From the NCBI RefSeq assembly GCF_001279005.1, contig NZ_LGCN01000085.1:1-64000 (forward strand): a DNA stretch of 64,000 nucleotides, written 5' to 3'. Positions 45,160-54,649 of this stretch are shown piece after piece (the stretch's first letter is position 1; every line of letters starts with the position of its first letter). The DNA is from Streptomyces caelestis (lineage in GTDB: Bacteria > Actinomycetota > Actinomycetes > Streptomycetales > Streptomycetaceae). The notes beneath the pieces are model-generated. The model was not told the origin of the DNA. It did not search any database and saw only the letters and a list, made by a program, of their open reading frames with translations. A program made the position numbers and the translations under genes.

Positions 45160-46407
45160 TCAGGAGGGCTTGACGACGGAGACGACGGACCAGCGCTGCT
45201 CACCCGTCCCCGAGCCGCACCGCGCCACCTGGAGCCTGGCGTCGTTCCCGGCGGAACCGCCGCCGACCACGCTCATGCACAGATCGCTCGCGGCGTTGCG
45301 GATCCGGTGGGCCCCCGACTGCGGCTCCAGCCACCAGAGCTGGTTGTCCGCGGCCGGCCTGCAGTGGTACTCGGTGACCTTGGTCCCGGGGGCGACACCG
45401 CCGTAGTCGGGCAGGTCCATGCACATCCCGTCCTTGCGGTTCCTGATGACGAACAGGCTCGCTCCCCGCGGTCCGCTGTCCGCGTCGGCCACCTCCAGGT
45501 CCCAGAGCTGGTTGTCCTGGGTGGTGGGCCGGCAGTCGTACTGGCTCACCGGGCCGTCGACCGAGCCCTTGTCGAAGTAGGGCAGGTCGGCGCACTTGCC
45601 GGTCGCGACGTTCTTCAGTTGCGCGTTGACCCGGGTGGAGAGGGCGTTGGCCAGTTGCCGGGCGGTGATCGCGGGGGGCTTCTCCGCCTTCGGCGCGGCC
45701 TCGCCGTCGTCCTTCTCCTTCCCGGCGACGGCCCGGGACGCGGCCTTCTCCCCGGCGTCCGCCCGCTCCGAACCGGAGGGCGACGGCTCGGACTCGGCCT
45801 TGGGCGCGGCCGGGGCGCCCGACGGGGACGGGGATCCGCTCGGTGACGCCGAGGGGGACGGGGAATCGGCCCGGTAGTCGACGGCCGGAACGTCGTCGGA
45901 GGTACCGGGGTCGAGCGTCGTTCCGCCGACGGGAGCCGTCTCGACCGTGCGCTCGTCCTCACGGTTCAGTGCGAGTACCAGGAGGGGCACGCAGATCAGC
46001 ACCGCCCCCACGAGGGCGGCCGCGGCCACCATGGGCCCGCGCAGCCGCCCCGGCGCCGTCCCGTCGGCGTCCGCGTTCGCCGCCGCCCTCCCGCCGTCAC
46101 CGTCCCCGGCCGCGACCGCACCGGCCGCCGCCTCGGCCTCCGCTCCGTCGGCCTCCGCCGCCCGCCGCTGCTGTCGCTCCTGCCGCCGTCCCTCTTCCCC
46201 GGCGGCCCGGGAGCGCCGCTCGGCGGACGCCGGTGCCGGTACCGCGGCGTCCGGGTCGGCAGCGGAGTCGGGCGCGGGAGCAGGCCCGGGGCCGCGCGGT
46301 CTCAGCTCCGCGCCGGGGTCCTCACCCGGCGCGGGCACGGCGACCGCACGGCGGACGGCCGCGGCCGGCGTCGCCCCGCCGGCCGGAGGTTCGTGCTGAC
46401 GTGGCAT
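45160..46407 (-). CDS. Membrane-anchored ricin-type (RICIN) beta-trefoil lectin
   Basis: A 415-residue protein in three parts. An Ala/Pro/Glu/Arg-rich cytoplasmic region (1-123) is followed by one membrane helix (about 126-147, VAAAALVGAVLICVPLLVLAL). A Ser/Pro linker (PSPSASPSGSPSPSG) leads to an extracellular beta-trefoil (about 270-415) with QxW marks NQLWDLEV, NQLWWLEP and EQRWSVVS plus paired cysteines. It probably binds carbohydrate at the cell surface; no enzyme domain is attached. ATG at 46407. Confidence 0.88.
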   Translation of the reverse strand: MPRQHEPPAGGATPAAAVRRAVAVPAPGEDPGAELRPRGPGPAPAPDSAADPDAAVPAPASAERRSRAAGEEGRRQERQQRRAAEADGAEAEAAAGAVAAGDGDGGRAAANADADGTAPGRLRGPMVAAAALVGAVLICVPLLVLALNREDERTVETAPVGGTTLDPGTSDDVPAVDYRADSPSPSASPSGSPSPSGAPAAPKAESEPSPSGSERADAGEKAASRAVAGKEKDDGEAAPKAEKPPAITARQLANALSTRVNAQLKNVATGKCADLPYFDKGSVDGPVSQYDCRPTTQDNQLWDLEVADADSGPRGASLFVIRNRKDGMCMDLPDYGGVAPGTKVTEYHCRPAADNQLWWLEPQSGAHRIRNAASDLCMSVVGGGSAGNDARLQVARCGSGTGEQRWSVVSVVKPS

Positions 46408-46795
46408 GAACGCTGCTCCTCACTCACCGCAACCCACCGGGCCCCGTCGATCACAGGCACGCCCCAAGGGCTTGAGACTCACACAACTCACTCTGAATCA
46501 CGCTTGATTGCGTCCGAACCCCGACCGGGTGAACGTAGGATGACACAGCCCGCCACCGCCCCGCCGGGCCCGGTGACCTCGTCGTGCTGTGCGGCCGAGG
46601 AGTCCGTGCCCTCAGGACCCGCCCTGCGGTGCCGCACCTGGAGCCGGCCGACGGGCAGGCCGCACGCGTGGATCAGGCTCTGACCGCGACGCCGGCAGCC
46701 GTACCGGCTCACCCGGTTCACCTGCGGAAGGGCGATCGCGAGGGCCACCGACACCCGTGCGGCCCGGACGCGGTGCCGTCGGCGCATCCGCTGAA
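46408..46795. other. Intergenic region upstream of lectin gene
   Basis: About 390 bases without a recognised gene. The lectin-proximal part is less GC-rich (CACAACTCACTCTGAATCA at about 46481) and presumably holds its promoter. Open frames crossing the region are not convincing. Confidence 0.4.
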
Positions 46796-46801
46796 CGAGA
46801 A

Positions 46802-46832
46802 AGTCCCAGCTCAAGGGTGACGAGTTGGGGCT
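46802..46832 (-). terminator. Hairpin downstream of tRNA-Thr fragment
   Basis: Arms AGTCCCAGCTC (46802-46812) and GAGTTGGGGCT (46822-46832) pair with two non-Watson-Crick positions. Read on the minus strand it follows the tRNA 3'-half copy by eight bases and ends in TTTCTC. It looks like the original terminator of the tRNA-Thr gene left at the far end of the island. Confidence 0.65.
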
Positions 46833-46840
46833 TCTCCGGA

Positions 46841-46883
46841 GAGCCGCCTTCGGGATGCGAACCCGAGACCCACTCATGACGAG
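46841..46883 (-). repeat. Degenerate tRNA-Thr 3'-half copy (putative attachment site remnant)
   Basis: These 43 bases match 56205-56247 (the 3' half of the tRNA-Thr gene) at 39 positions; differences are at 46857, 46871, 46874 and 46878. The copy covers acceptor strand, T arm, variable loop and anticodon loop, and is in direct orientation with the intact gene. The 5' half is absent. This is the expected residue of integration into the tRNA 3' end. Confidence 0.8.
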
Positions 46884-47023
46884 AGCCCGCAGGATCGTGA
46901 CGGCCGGCCGTACTCGACCGGGGTTCGGGAGACGGTCCGCCGAAACCGCGCCCCGGGCCGCTCGCCCGCATCGCGCCCGCCCCCGAGTCGCTCGGGCTCC
47001 CTGCGGGTTCGCCCGCGGGTCGC

Positions 47024-48337
47024 TCACGCCGAGGCCAGCGCCTCCGTCGGGGGGAGCCGGGCCGCACGGAACGAGGGGTAGACCCCGGCCACCATGCCGA
47101 CCGCCACGGCACCGAGGCAGCCGGCCACGACCGAGGTCAGGGGGATCACCGACGGCCAGCCCTGATACGCCGCGTACCCGACGGCGGCGAGCACACCGAG
47201 CGCTGTCCCGGCGAGGGCGCCGAGCAGCGAGAGCGCCACCGACTCGGTGAAGAACTGGGCCCGTATCTGGCCCCGGGTCGCACCCAGCGCCCGACGGAGC
47301 CCGATCTCCCTACGGCGCTCCAGAACCGAGATGACCATGGTGTTGGCCACACCTATCCCACCGACCAGCAGGGCGACACCGGCCAGCCCGAGGAAGAGCG
47401 AGGAGAAGGAGTTCTGCGTGGCACGCTTGGCGGCCAGCGCATCGGACGGACGGCTGACCTGAACCTGTCCCGGCTGTTCCGGGAACACGGTGGCGGGCAG
47501 CACCTTCCGTACGTCCTCGAGGTGATCCTCCCCCGCCTTGACGTAGATCACCGTGGGGTTTCCCTTGAACCGCAGGGTGTTCTTGGCTGCGGTCCACCCC
47601 GTCAGCACGGCGACGTCGAGTTCCTCGGCCAGGGGTACGGAGCGGAGGATGCCGACGACGGTGAACCACGACCTGCCGATCCGTATCTCCGGAGCCGGCT
47701 CGTCGGCGGGAATCTCCCCGATACCGAGACGACTGGCCGCCTCGTAGCCCAGGACCGCGGTGGGAAACCGTTCATCGGCCTCGCTGAAGAACCTTCCCGA
47801 CAGGACCGTGCCCCCCACGACATCCAGGAGATCCCGCCGGGCCGCCAGAACACTCAGCCCCGCGCTGGAGAAGTCCTCCCCGGAGGTGACATCGGAACGC
47901 TGCACCTCCGTATTGGTGTTGGCCACCGCGCTCGCCCCGGTGACCGGCCCGATACGGCGCACCATGTCGACCGACCCCTCGGGCAGCAGGACCGGCTCGG
48001 ACTGCCCGGCGACCGGCTGCACCCGCAGCATGTTGGGACCCAACGCCGATATCTCCTCGATCAGCGCCCGGTGGCTGGAGGCCGGGATTCCCGTCACCAC
48101 CACCATCGTGGCGACACCGATGGAGATACCGAGCGCCGACAACGCGGCACGCATCTTGCGGGTCCGCAGGCCCAGCATGCCCAGACTCAGCAGATCCAGA
48201 AAGGCCAGCCGTACGGGCTTGACACTGCTCGTGGCGGACCCGCGCGAGCGCGGGGACACGGCAGTCGACCGCTGGGCGGAGAACGGCTCGGAGCGGGAGC
48301 GCTTGGAACGGGAGTGTTTGGAGGGGGTGGCTGTCAT
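47024..48337 (-). CDS. FtsX/MacB-like ABC transporter permease
   Basis: A 437-residue permease of the MacB/LolC class. After a basic Ser/Arg-rich N-terminus (1-40), a first membrane helix lies at about 62-82 ([20 protein letters not shown]). A long extracytoplasmic MacB periplasmic-core-like domain (85-310) follows, then three helices: [40 protein letters not shown] and [20 protein letters not shown]. The coupling sequence [19 protein letters not shown] is canonical. Such permeases act as mechanotransmitters rather than pores. ATG 48337 overlaps the ATPase stop (ATGA). Last gene of the four-gene operon. Confidence 0.93.
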   Translation of the reverse strand: MTATPSKHSRSKRSRSEPFSAQRSTAVSPRSRGSATSSVKPVRLAFLDLLSLGMLGLRTRKMRAALSALGISIGVATMVVVTGIPASSHRALIEEISALGPNMLRVQPVAGQSEPVLLPEGSVDMVRRIGPVTGASAVANTNTEVQRSDVTSGEDFSSAGLSVLAARRDLLDVVGGTVLSGRFFSEADERFPTAVLGYEAASRLGIGEIPADEPAPEIRIGRSWFTVVGILRSVPLAEELDVAVLTGWTAAKNTLRFKGNPTVIYVKAGEDHLEDVRKVLPATVFPEQPGQVQVSRPSDALAAKRATQNSFSSLFLGLAGVALLVGGIGVANTMVISVLERRREIGLRRALGATRGQIRAQFFTESVALSLLGALAGTALGVLAAVGYAAYQGWPSVIPLTSVVAGCLGAVAVGMVAGVYPSFRAARLPPTEALASA

Positions 48338-49023
48338 GTGAGGCTCTCGGTCAGTGCGGTGTCCGCGACCTTGTGGCCGTCGCGCATATGGACCCTGCGC
48401 GGCAACCGGTCGGCGATGTCCCGGTCGTGGGTGATGAGCGCGATCGTGGTGCCTGCCGCGTTGAGTTCGGTCAACAGGGCGAGCGCCGCCTCGCCGTTCG
48501 CCGTGTCGAGCGCGCCGGTCGGCTCGTCGGCCAGGACGAGGGCGGGCTCGTGGACGACTGCGCGGGCTATGGCAACCCGCTGGCGCTCGCCCCCGGAGAG
48601 CTGGTGAGGGAGATGGCCGGCGCGGTGTGCGAGACCGACACGGGCGAGGGCCTCCGCGGCCATCCGCTTGCGGTACTTGCGAGGCACGCCGGCATACAGC
48701 AGACCGGTCGCCACGTTCTCCGCCGCCGTGAGTCCGTCCGTCAGATGGAAATGCTGGAAGACGAAGCCCAGGCGCCGCCCGCGCAGGGCGGACAGTTCGC
48801 GGTCGGACAGCTCCGCCACGTCGTGCCCCTCGATGATCACACTGCCACTGGTCGGCCGGGCCAGTGTGCCCATGATGTTGAGCAGGGTGGACTTGCCCGA
48901 GCCGGAAGGGCCGAGGATCGCCAGCAGCTCGCCCTGCGCGACGGACAGGGACACACGGTCGAGGGCCCGTACCTCGGGCGGGTAGGTGACGCTGGCTTCC
49001 AGGACGCTGATGACCTCGGTCAT
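48334..49023 (-). CDS. MacB/LolD-type ABC transporter ATP-binding protein
   Basis: A 229-residue ATPase: Walker [10 protein letters not shown] (about 38-46), Q-loop [18 protein letters not shown], signature [14 protein letters not shown], Walker B with [12 protein letters not shown] and the H-loop TLITHD-like [11 protein letters not shown]. This LolD/MacB group pairs with FtsX-like permeases. Its ATG overlaps the adaptor stop and its stop overlaps the permease start, so the three subunits are coupled in translation. Confidence 0.95.
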   Translation of the reverse strand: MTEVISVLEASVTYPPEVRALDRVSLSVAQGELLAILGPSGSGKSTLLNIMGTLARPTSGSVIIEGHDVAELSDRELSALRGRRLGFVFQHFHLTDGLTAAENVATGLLYAGVPRKYRKRMAAEALARVGLAHRAGHLPHQLSGGERQRVAIARAVVHEPALVLADEPTGALDTANGEAALALLTELNAAGTTIALITHDRDIADRLPRRVHMRDGHKVADTALTESLT

Positions 49024-50447
49024 GCCGTGGCTTCCACCTTCATGCCCTCGGCGATGTCCTCACCGCTGATCTCGACCAGTCCCCTGGCGAACATGCCCGT
49101 ATCGACAGGAACGAGCCGGCCCCCGGCGGAACGCCCCTCAGCGGAACGGCCTTCGGCCAGACGCACCGCGTAGCCTCCCTCGCGCAGAGCGAGCAGAGCC
49201 CCGACAGGGACGGCGAGTACCCCCTTCTTGGCCTCGCCCTCGAACCTCACTTGCACGGGCGCGGCGTCGATACCCTTGACCGCCTCGGCATCGTCGACCG
49301 AGACGGTGACATTGATCTTGGTTACTCCCGTGCCGCTCTCTCCTTCCTGGTCCGCCTTGATGGTCGTACCGATCGTGGCGACCTCGCCCGCGGTTTCGGT
49401 CCCGTCCGGAAGCACCACGGTGACCTTCTGACCCGCCTTAATGGTCCCGAGATCAAGCGTCTCCACCGGAACGTGCACGGACTTGGTGGTGGCGGTGACC
49501 GACAGCAGGTCGCTCGCCGCCGCGTCCCCCGTCTGGGCGGAAACCTCCGAGACACGGACCGCTGAACGTGTCACCACCACATCGGAGATCTCCAGAACCC
49601 CGGTCGGCTCGATGTCGACGGCCTTCTGCCACCGCTTGATCGCGGACATCAGGCCCTCAGTGAGCACACCGTCGCCCTCCTTGACCCTGGCCTGCCGGGC
49701 GGGCGTGGGCGACTGGCCCGCCCCCGTCCGGTCTTCCGCCGACTGGCCGGCTCCGGTCTCCTGGCCGGCGTCGTCGCCCTGAGCCGACGGGGGCGGGCCG
49801 GAGCCCGGCTCGGCGGTCTCCCGATCCGCTCCGGTCGCTGTCGAAGTACCGGCGTCCGCCGACGTCTGCTGATCCACTGGTGCCCGCTGCTGAACGACCG
49901 TGCCCACAGCCGGCTGTTGCCCGATGTCGTAGCCGGCGGCCTTCAGGTTGTCGGCCACGACCCGTATGTCACGGCCGACACTGCCGGGAGTGTCGAGCCT
50001 GCGGTACAGGGGGGTACTGCCGTAGAAGACCACGGTGGGACGCTCGTCGACGCGATACAGCTGCTCACCGCGTGCGACCGTCGCACCCTGTTTCGGAAGC
50101 CAGGTCACCACTCCTTCGCCGGCGCCCCGGATGGTGCGTACGGAGTCGTAGCCGAGCGTGCCCTCCATCTCCCTTACCCCGGACATATCGGTCTCGACCA
50201 CGGCGACCTGCCGTATCTTCGGACCGGCCTCGGGCTCGAGGGTCTTTCCGCCACCGCCCGCCCACAGCAACCCGGCTCCCACTCCTGTCGCCAGGAGCAC
50301 GGCGACGATACTGAGAACTACCGCCGTCTTCCGGCCGCGTGCCGTCGGCTCAGGGAGGTCCGCCTCATCATCAGGGACTTCTCTGCTTTCTTCTTGAACG
50401 GCCACGCGCAGAGGCATCGTCTCGGAAGGATCGCGGCCACTATTCAC
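49020..50447 (-). CDS. HlyD/MacA-like adaptor with peptidoglycan-binding-like segment
   Basis: A 475-residue membrane fusion-type protein. An acidic cytoplasmic start is followed by one membrane helix (about 42-65, [20 protein letters not shown]). A lipoyl/barrel-like region holds [25 protein letters not shown], then a Gln/Gly/Ala/Thr-rich insert (about 185-250). A peptidoglycan-binding-like stretch [23 protein letters not shown] follows, and beta-barrel segments [20 protein letters not shown] and [21 protein letters not shown] end it. Gram-positive versions link the ABC permease to the wall. Overlaps the lipoprotein gene by eight bases and the ATPase by four. Confidence 0.9.
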   Translation of the reverse strand: MNSGRDPSETMPLRVAVQEESREVPDDEADLPEPTARGRKTAVVLSIVAVLLATGVGAGLLWAGGGGKTLEPEAGPKIRQVAVVETDMSGVREMEGTLGYDSVRTIRGAGEGVVTWLPKQGATVARGEQLYRVDERPTVVFYGSTPLYRRLDTPGSVGRDIRVVADNLKAAGYDIGQQPAVGTVVQQRAPVDQQTSADAGTSTATGADRETAEPGSGPPPSAQGDDAGQETGAGQSAEDRTGAGQSPTPARQARVKEGDGVLTEGLMSAIKRWQKAVDIEPTGVLEISDVVVTRSAVRVSEVSAQTGDAAASDLLSVTATTKSVHVPVETLDLGTIKAGQKVTVVLPDGTETAGEVATIGTTIKADQEGESGTGVTKINVTVSVDDAEAVKGIDAAPVQVRFEGEAKKGVLAVPVGALLALREGGYAVRLAEGRSAEGRSAGGRLVPVDTGMFARGLVEISGEDIAEGMKVEATA

Positions 50448-51084
50448 TGAACGCCTCGATCATGCATTCCTGGTCAATCTGATCAGCGTTTCTGGGTGGC
50501 GTCGTGCCCGCTTTATAGTTCCAACCCTCACCGTTGGGAAGGGGGTCCACTTTGAGCCCCTTGGCGTTCATGCACTGGATATATTCAGCGTAGTCAGACA
50601 TGTAGTTGGGATTTCTCTCCGGGTCCGTCTCCGCGGGCGGGAGAGGCTTCTTCCCCAGACACTTCTTCTCCGCGTCCGGATGGTCTACCGACACGTCCAC
50701 GCCGGCCCATCCCAGAAGGTCGGGGTCCACTCCCTCCACTTTTGAGCCGATCTTGCCGATTTTCACACCATGATTTTTCAGGCACTGGAAATAGCCCTGG
50801 CTCATCCGCACCTCCTCGGCAGCCGACGTGTCCATCCGGCGCTGAGGACGACCGGACTCGGAGTCATCCGACTTCGCGTCCGAACCATCCCCCGTCCGTG
50901 ATTCCGCTTTGCCTGCCGTTCCGGTGGACCCCTCGACGGAATCAACACCTGACCCCTCGTTTCCACCGGCGCCGGAGCAGCCGGCAAGCAGCATCACCGC
51001 CACCACGGCGCCGAAAACGAGCTGGAACTTCTCACGTGAAAGGCACAACGGACGGAAGCCGGTACCGCTCAGATCTGTTCTCAT
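50440..51084 (-). CDS. Secreted lipoprotein with paired C-[LM]-x3-G motifs
   Basis: A 214-residue lipoprotein. Hydrophobic signal LVFGAVVAVMLLAGC with lipobox LAGC at about 25-36, then a Ser/Gly/Asp-rich linker. The mature domain has two similar units, YFQCLKNHGVKIGK (about 98-111) and YIQCMNAKGLKVDP (about 168-181), each with C-[LM]-x3-G, plus two further cysteines (KKCLGK and QECMIEAF). Comparable small lipoproteins accompany MacAB-like transporters and two-component systems in actinobacteria (from memory); no function is assigned. ATG 51084 heads the operon; its stop overlaps the adaptor start. DNA is markedly less GC-rich here. Confidence 0.82.
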   Translation of the reverse strand: MRTDLSGTGFRPLCLSREKFQLVFGAVVAVMLLAGCSGAGGNEGSGVDSVEGSTGTAGKAESRTGDGSDAKSDDSESGRPQRRMDTSAAEEVRMSQGYFQCLKNHGVKIGKIGSKVEGVDPDLLGWAGVDVSVDHPDAEKKCLGKKPLPPAETDPERNPNYMSDYAEYIQCMNAKGLKVDPLPNGEGWNYKAGTTPPRNADQIDQECMIEAFSE

Positions 51085-51230
51085 GCGGCACAGCCTGGCA
51101 TGAGATTGTCAGGAAAATATTAACACTTGCGTGCGAGCCGGCCTCTAGCACGCAATTGTCAAGAAGTTGTCAGGGAAACCGATCCACTGCCTCCATTTCC
51201 ACCCGTGCACCACAGGCTTATGATCTGGCC
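51085..51230. promoter_or_regulatory. Divergent control region with TTGTCA repeats and leaderless promoter
   Basis: TTGTCA occurs at 51106-51111, 51156-51161 and 51167-51172. The last two are 11 bases apart, one helical turn, as for OmpR/PhoB-class response regulators. TATGAT at 51219-51224 ends six bases before the regulator ATG at 51231, implying a leaderless regulator mRNA. On the other strand TAATAT (51117-51122) could be the -10 of the lipoprotein operon. Confidence 0.65.
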
Positions 51231-51965
51231 ATGTCCACATACGTACTGGTGGCGGAAGACGACCGGAAGCAGGCGGAGTTGATCCGCCGCTACCTTGCGC
51301 ACGACGGCTATGAGGTATCCGTCGTGCACGACGGCAGGACAGCGCTCGGGGAAGCCACCCGCCGCCCACCGGACCTGCTCGTCCTCGACTGGATGCTCCC
51401 CGGCCTGGACGGGCTGGAGGTATGCCGGCGACTGCGGGGTGCCAGCGAGTTGCCCATCCTCATGCTCACCGCCCGCTCCACGGAGGACGACCTCCTTCGA
51501 GGCCTGGACCTCGGAGCGGATGACTACATGACAAAACCCTTCAGGCCGCGCGAACTGGTCGCACGCATCCGCACCCTGCTGCGCCGCAGCCGCCACACGG
51601 CCGGTCCGGCCACCGTAGCCGCCGTACCTCCTGCGGCGCCCGAGAGCCCAGCAGTTCTCACGGTCGGCGGACTAACCGTGAATGCGGCTCAGCACCAGGT
51701 ATTCGTCCACGATCGCCCGGTGAACTGCACCCCTGGCGAATTCCGCATACTGAGCGCAATGGCTGCCTCACCCGAGCGGGTCTTCACCCGATCCCAACTG
51801 CTGGACTGCCTGACGGATCACGGCAGACCCGTCTCCGAGCGCACCGTGGACGTACACATACTGAACCTGCGGAAGAAGATCGAGACCTCTCCCCGCAGAC
51901 CCCAGCACCTACTCACGGTCCACGGCATCGGATACAAACTGGCCAGCGGCGACCATGGCACCTGA
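51231..51965 (+). CDS. OmpR-family response regulator
   Basis: A 244-residue response regulator. Receiver: EDD at 9-11, phosphoacceptor Asp53 in LLVLDWMLPGLDG, MLTARS and the Lys in DDYMTKPFRPREL. C-terminal winged helix (about 145-240): TPGEFRILSAMAASPERVFTRSQLL, SERTVDVHILNLRKKIE and LTVHGIGYKL. ATG 51231 without ribosome site, six bases after a TATGAT box. It overlaps the kinase gene by 11 bases and is divergent from the lipoprotein-ABC operon, which it most likely controls. Confidence 0.95.
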   Translation: MSTYVLVAEDDRKQAELIRRYLAHDGYEVSVVHDGRTALGEATRRPPDLLVLDWMLPGLDGLEVCRRLRGASELPILMLTARSTEDDLLRGLDLGADDYMTKPFRPRELVARIRTLLRRSRHTAGPATVAAVPPAAPESPAVLTVGGLTVNAAQHQVFVHDRPVNCTPGEFRILSAMAASPERVFTRSQLLDCLTDHGRPVSERTVDVHILNLRKKIETSPRRPQHLLTVHGIGYKLASGDHGT

Positions 51966-53739
51966 AGTGCCGCTGCGCAACAGCCTGCTGCTCCGCCTCC
52001 TGATCGCCTCCTTCGCGATCTCCCTGGTCTCCATCGCCGCCACAGCCTGGCTCACGGCACGTAGCACCACGCTCGCCCTCAAACAGGAACGGGGCCAGAT
52101 CCTCGCGGACGACGCCACCATCCAGAACACGCTCGAAGGCTTCGCGGCCTCGCACCCGAACTGGGACGGAGCCGAACGCACCGTCCGGGATCTCGCTCGT
52201 AGAACCGGACGCGGCATCGTCATCACCACGCGGGCACGCGAGGTCATCACCGCCTCGGACCGGTCCTCGGTGGACCGGCTACCCCTCAACGCGAGCGCTG
52301 TCATCGATCCTCTGCACCTCAGTCCGCTCCCGGACCAGGGTGCCGGCCCGCCGGAGGACGTCTCCCGAATCGACCCACGGGCGGTCGGCCCCTACCTGCT
52401 TCCCACCCCGGAACGGAAGAAGCTGAGGCAATTCGCCCGTCAGGAGGTCTCCTGTCTCTACGACACACACGGGCTGCGCACGCACATCGTCGAGGAACCC
52501 AGCGGCAGGCCCGCCATCCGGGCTCTCCCCTCCGGAGCGGTCACCCCGCAGACCTGCGCGACCAAGGACCTGTCCGCCCCCACCCCGACCGAGGCGAAGG
52601 CTCTCACCGAACTCACCGCGCTCGTCCGAACCTGCGCGGAACGCAACCGCATACGCATCGAAGAACCCCTGACCATCGATACGCGGTTCCGGTTGAGCCA
52701 GGCCGGCTTCGAGCAGGGCTCCTCCCGCCTCGACGATTGCGTGGAGGAGGGCCGACGCGAACAGCTGGCGCCCCATGTCGCCCCGGCCGCCCTGCTGTTC
52801 GTCACCAGCCCCTCCCAGACGGCCACTCCGGTCTTCGATCTGTCCAGGGCCGGAACCCTGCGCGTGCTGGGGACCACCGGCCTGGTCCTCACCGTGACCG
52901 TCGCCATCACCGCGATCGTCGCGATCCGGCTCGTGCGTCCGTTGCGGGCGTTGACCAACGCGGCCCGCGACCCCTCGGGCCGGCACCTCCGGATCCCCAT
53001 CACCACCAAGGACGAGATCGGCTATCTGGCCGCCGCCCTCAACGAGCTCTCGGAACGGCGCGAACGCACCGACGAACAGCGCAGGGTCATGGTCAGCGAC
53101 ATCGCGCACGAGCTGCGGACCCCGCTCAGCAACATACGCGGCTGGCTGGACGCAGCCCAGGACGGTCTGGCAGATCCGGACTCGTCGCTCGTCGCCTCGC
53201 TCCAGGAGGAAGCGGGCCTGTTGCAGCACATCATCGACGACCTCCAAGTGCTCGCTGCGGCCGACGCCGGTTCCCTGCGCCTCAACCCCCGCAAGCTGAG
53301 CCTGCGGGAGCTGGCCGAACAGTCACTCGACGCCCACCAAACAGCCGCGCAGGCAGGCCGAGTCGCACTGACCGGCCACTTCACGGACGACCTCACCATC
53401 GAGGGCGACCCCGTCCGCCTGCGCCAGGTACTGGGCAACCTCCTGTCGAACGCGATACGCCACACACCGCCCAACGGCTCGGTCACGGTCAGCGCCCATC
53501 GGGTGGAAGGCGGCGTCGACCTCCACGTCGCCGACACCGGCAGCGGCATCCAACCGGACGATCTGCCCCGGGTATTCGACCGCTTCTGGCGAGCCGAACA
53601 GTCACGCAGCAGGAATACCGGGGGCAGCGGTCTCGGACTGTCCATCGTCAGGCACCTCGTGCACGCGCACGGCGGAGAGGTCTCCGTGGCGAGCAGACCG
53701 GGCACCGGAACCGTGTTCACGGTCCGGCTGCCGGCCTGA
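51955..53739 (+). CDS. Sensor histidine kinase with large extracytoplasmic domain
   Basis: A 594-residue kinase. First membrane helix about 10-32 (LLLRLLIASFAISLVSIAAT), then an extracytoplasmic domain of about 270 residues containing three to four Cys (SCLYD, TCATKD, TCAERN, DDCVEEG). A second helix lies about 304-328 (VLGTTGLVLTVTVAITAIVAI), followed by HAMP, HisKA VSDIAHELRTPLSNIRGWL with the phosphorylated His, and HATPase with LLSNAIRHTPPNGSV, VADTGSGIQPDDLPRVF and GGSGLGLSIV. The big Cys-bearing sensor domain could read an extracellular peptide or the partner lipoprotein (inference). Confidence 0.95.
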   Translation: MAPEVPLRNSLLLRLLIASFAISLVSIAATAWLTARSTTLALKQERGQILADDATIQNTLEGFAASHPNWDGAERTVRDLARRTGRGIVITTRAREVITASDRSSVDRLPLNASAVIDPLHLSPLPDQGAGPPEDVSRIDPRAVGPYLLPTPERKKLRQFARQEVSCLYDTHGLRTHIVEEPSGRPAIRALPSGAVTPQTCATKDLSAPTPTEAKALTELTALVRTCAERNRIRIEEPLTIDTRFRLSQAGFEQGSSRLDDCVEEGRREQLAPHVAPAALLFVTSPSQTATPVFDLSRAGTLRVLGTTGLVLTVTVAITAIVAIRLVRPLRALTNAARDPSGRHLRIPITTKDEIGYLAAALNELSERRERTDEQRRVMVSDIAHELRTPLSNIRGWLDAAQDGLADPDSSLVASLQEEAGLLQHIIDDLQVLAAADAGSLRLNPRKLSLRELAEQSLDAHQTAAQAGRVALTGHFTDDLTIEGDPVRLRQVLGNLLSNAIRHTPPNGSVTVSAHRVEGGVDLHVADTGSGIQPDDLPRVFDRFWRAEQSRSRNTGGSGLGLSIVRHLVHAHGGEVSVASRPGTGTVFTVRLPA

Positions 53740-54127
53740 TCATCCGCAGGGGGTCGTGTCCCCGCATGTCGGACAGGATCATTTCCTCGGGCGAGTGGGC
53801 AAGGCCGACCGGTTCTCGGGCGCGGGAGGCGCACGCACGTGAGGACGCCGCCGGCGCGCCTTCATTGTGACGCCAGGGTCTCGGCACGCCGAGTGGGGCG
53901 CCGCCCGTTCGGCGCGCAGGCCCGGAGGAACAGCGCGACACACTCCGATCGGCCGGTGTGGTCCTCGGTGACGGCATCAAGCACAGGGACAGCCGGAACG
54001 TGCCGTCCACCTGATGCGGCACCCATCGACGACACGCGTCGAGAACCGGATCCCAAGCGGGGCGGACCCCTGTCATAAAGGCCCGCCCCCGCTCTTCCTC
54101 CTGGCCCACGGCTCGCTCGTGCGTTCT
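53740..54127. other. No gene recognised between kinase and CGNR gene
   Basis: A 388-base gap within the island. Open frames on both strands lack family features. It may be decayed DNA left from loss of island genes. No hairpin with T-run was found. Confidence 0.4.
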
Positions 54128-54631
54128 TCAGGGCGTCGCAGTCCGACGGGCACGCTCCTGGTGGCGGCGAGCCTTCAAGCGATTACCGCAGGTCTTCATG
54201 GAGCACCACCGCGCGGTGTTGGCGCGGCTGCGGTCGAGCAGGAAAAGGTGGCACTCGTCGTTGCCACAGGGGCGCAGTCGCCCTGGTCTGCGCTCGCGGA
54301 CGTCGTACCACGTGAGCACCAGCTCCACGGGGAGCATCCGTTCGGGTGGCGCCTGCAGATGCCACTGAAGTCCCGCCTCGGAGACTTCGGGGAGCCGGTG
54401 GACGTCCGCGAGTATGCGCCGCATCTCCGCCTCGGGCAGGCTGCCGCGTGTGGCGGTCTGGAGTACGTCCCTCGCTGTCCGCAACCACTCGAGCGACGCG
54501 ATATCGCCACGGTCGCCCTGCTCGCGCGCCCACTGCCGAACGCCGGCGTCATCCGCCCACAGATCCTGTGTCCGGCCGTTCACCACGGGGGTGGTGTTCA
54601 GCACCCCCAACAGCGTGTCTTCGTCGATCAC
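54128..54631 (-). CDS. CGNR zinc-finger / ABATE-domain regulator
   Basis: A 167-residue protein. An N-terminal ABATE-like domain (LLGVLNTTPVVNGRTQDLWADDAGVRQW) is followed by the CGNR zinc finger: CGNDECHLFLLDRSRANTARWC and MKTCGNRLKARRHQERAR, giving two Cys pairs and a basic DNA-contacting end. These are presumed transcription regulators. GTG 54631. Divergent from an alpha/beta hydrolase 111 bases away, with a shared inverted repeat, so it probably controls that gene. Confidence 0.88.
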   Translation of the reverse strand: MIDEDTLLGVLNTTPVVNGRTQDLWADDAGVRQWAREQGDRGDIASLEWLRTARDVLQTATRGSLPEAEMRRILADVHRLPEVSEAGLQWHLQAPPERMLPVELVLTWYDVRERRPGRLRPCGNDECHLFLLDRSRANTARWCSMKTCGNRLKARRHQERARRTATP

Positions 54632-54649
54632 ATCTCTTCACCCTTCGAG

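Noticed and set aside
46488..47027. A 179-codon minus-strand frame across the tRNA-Thr fragment
   Set aside because: It is a translation through the tRNA remnant and its terminator hairpin; no start site or family supports a gene.
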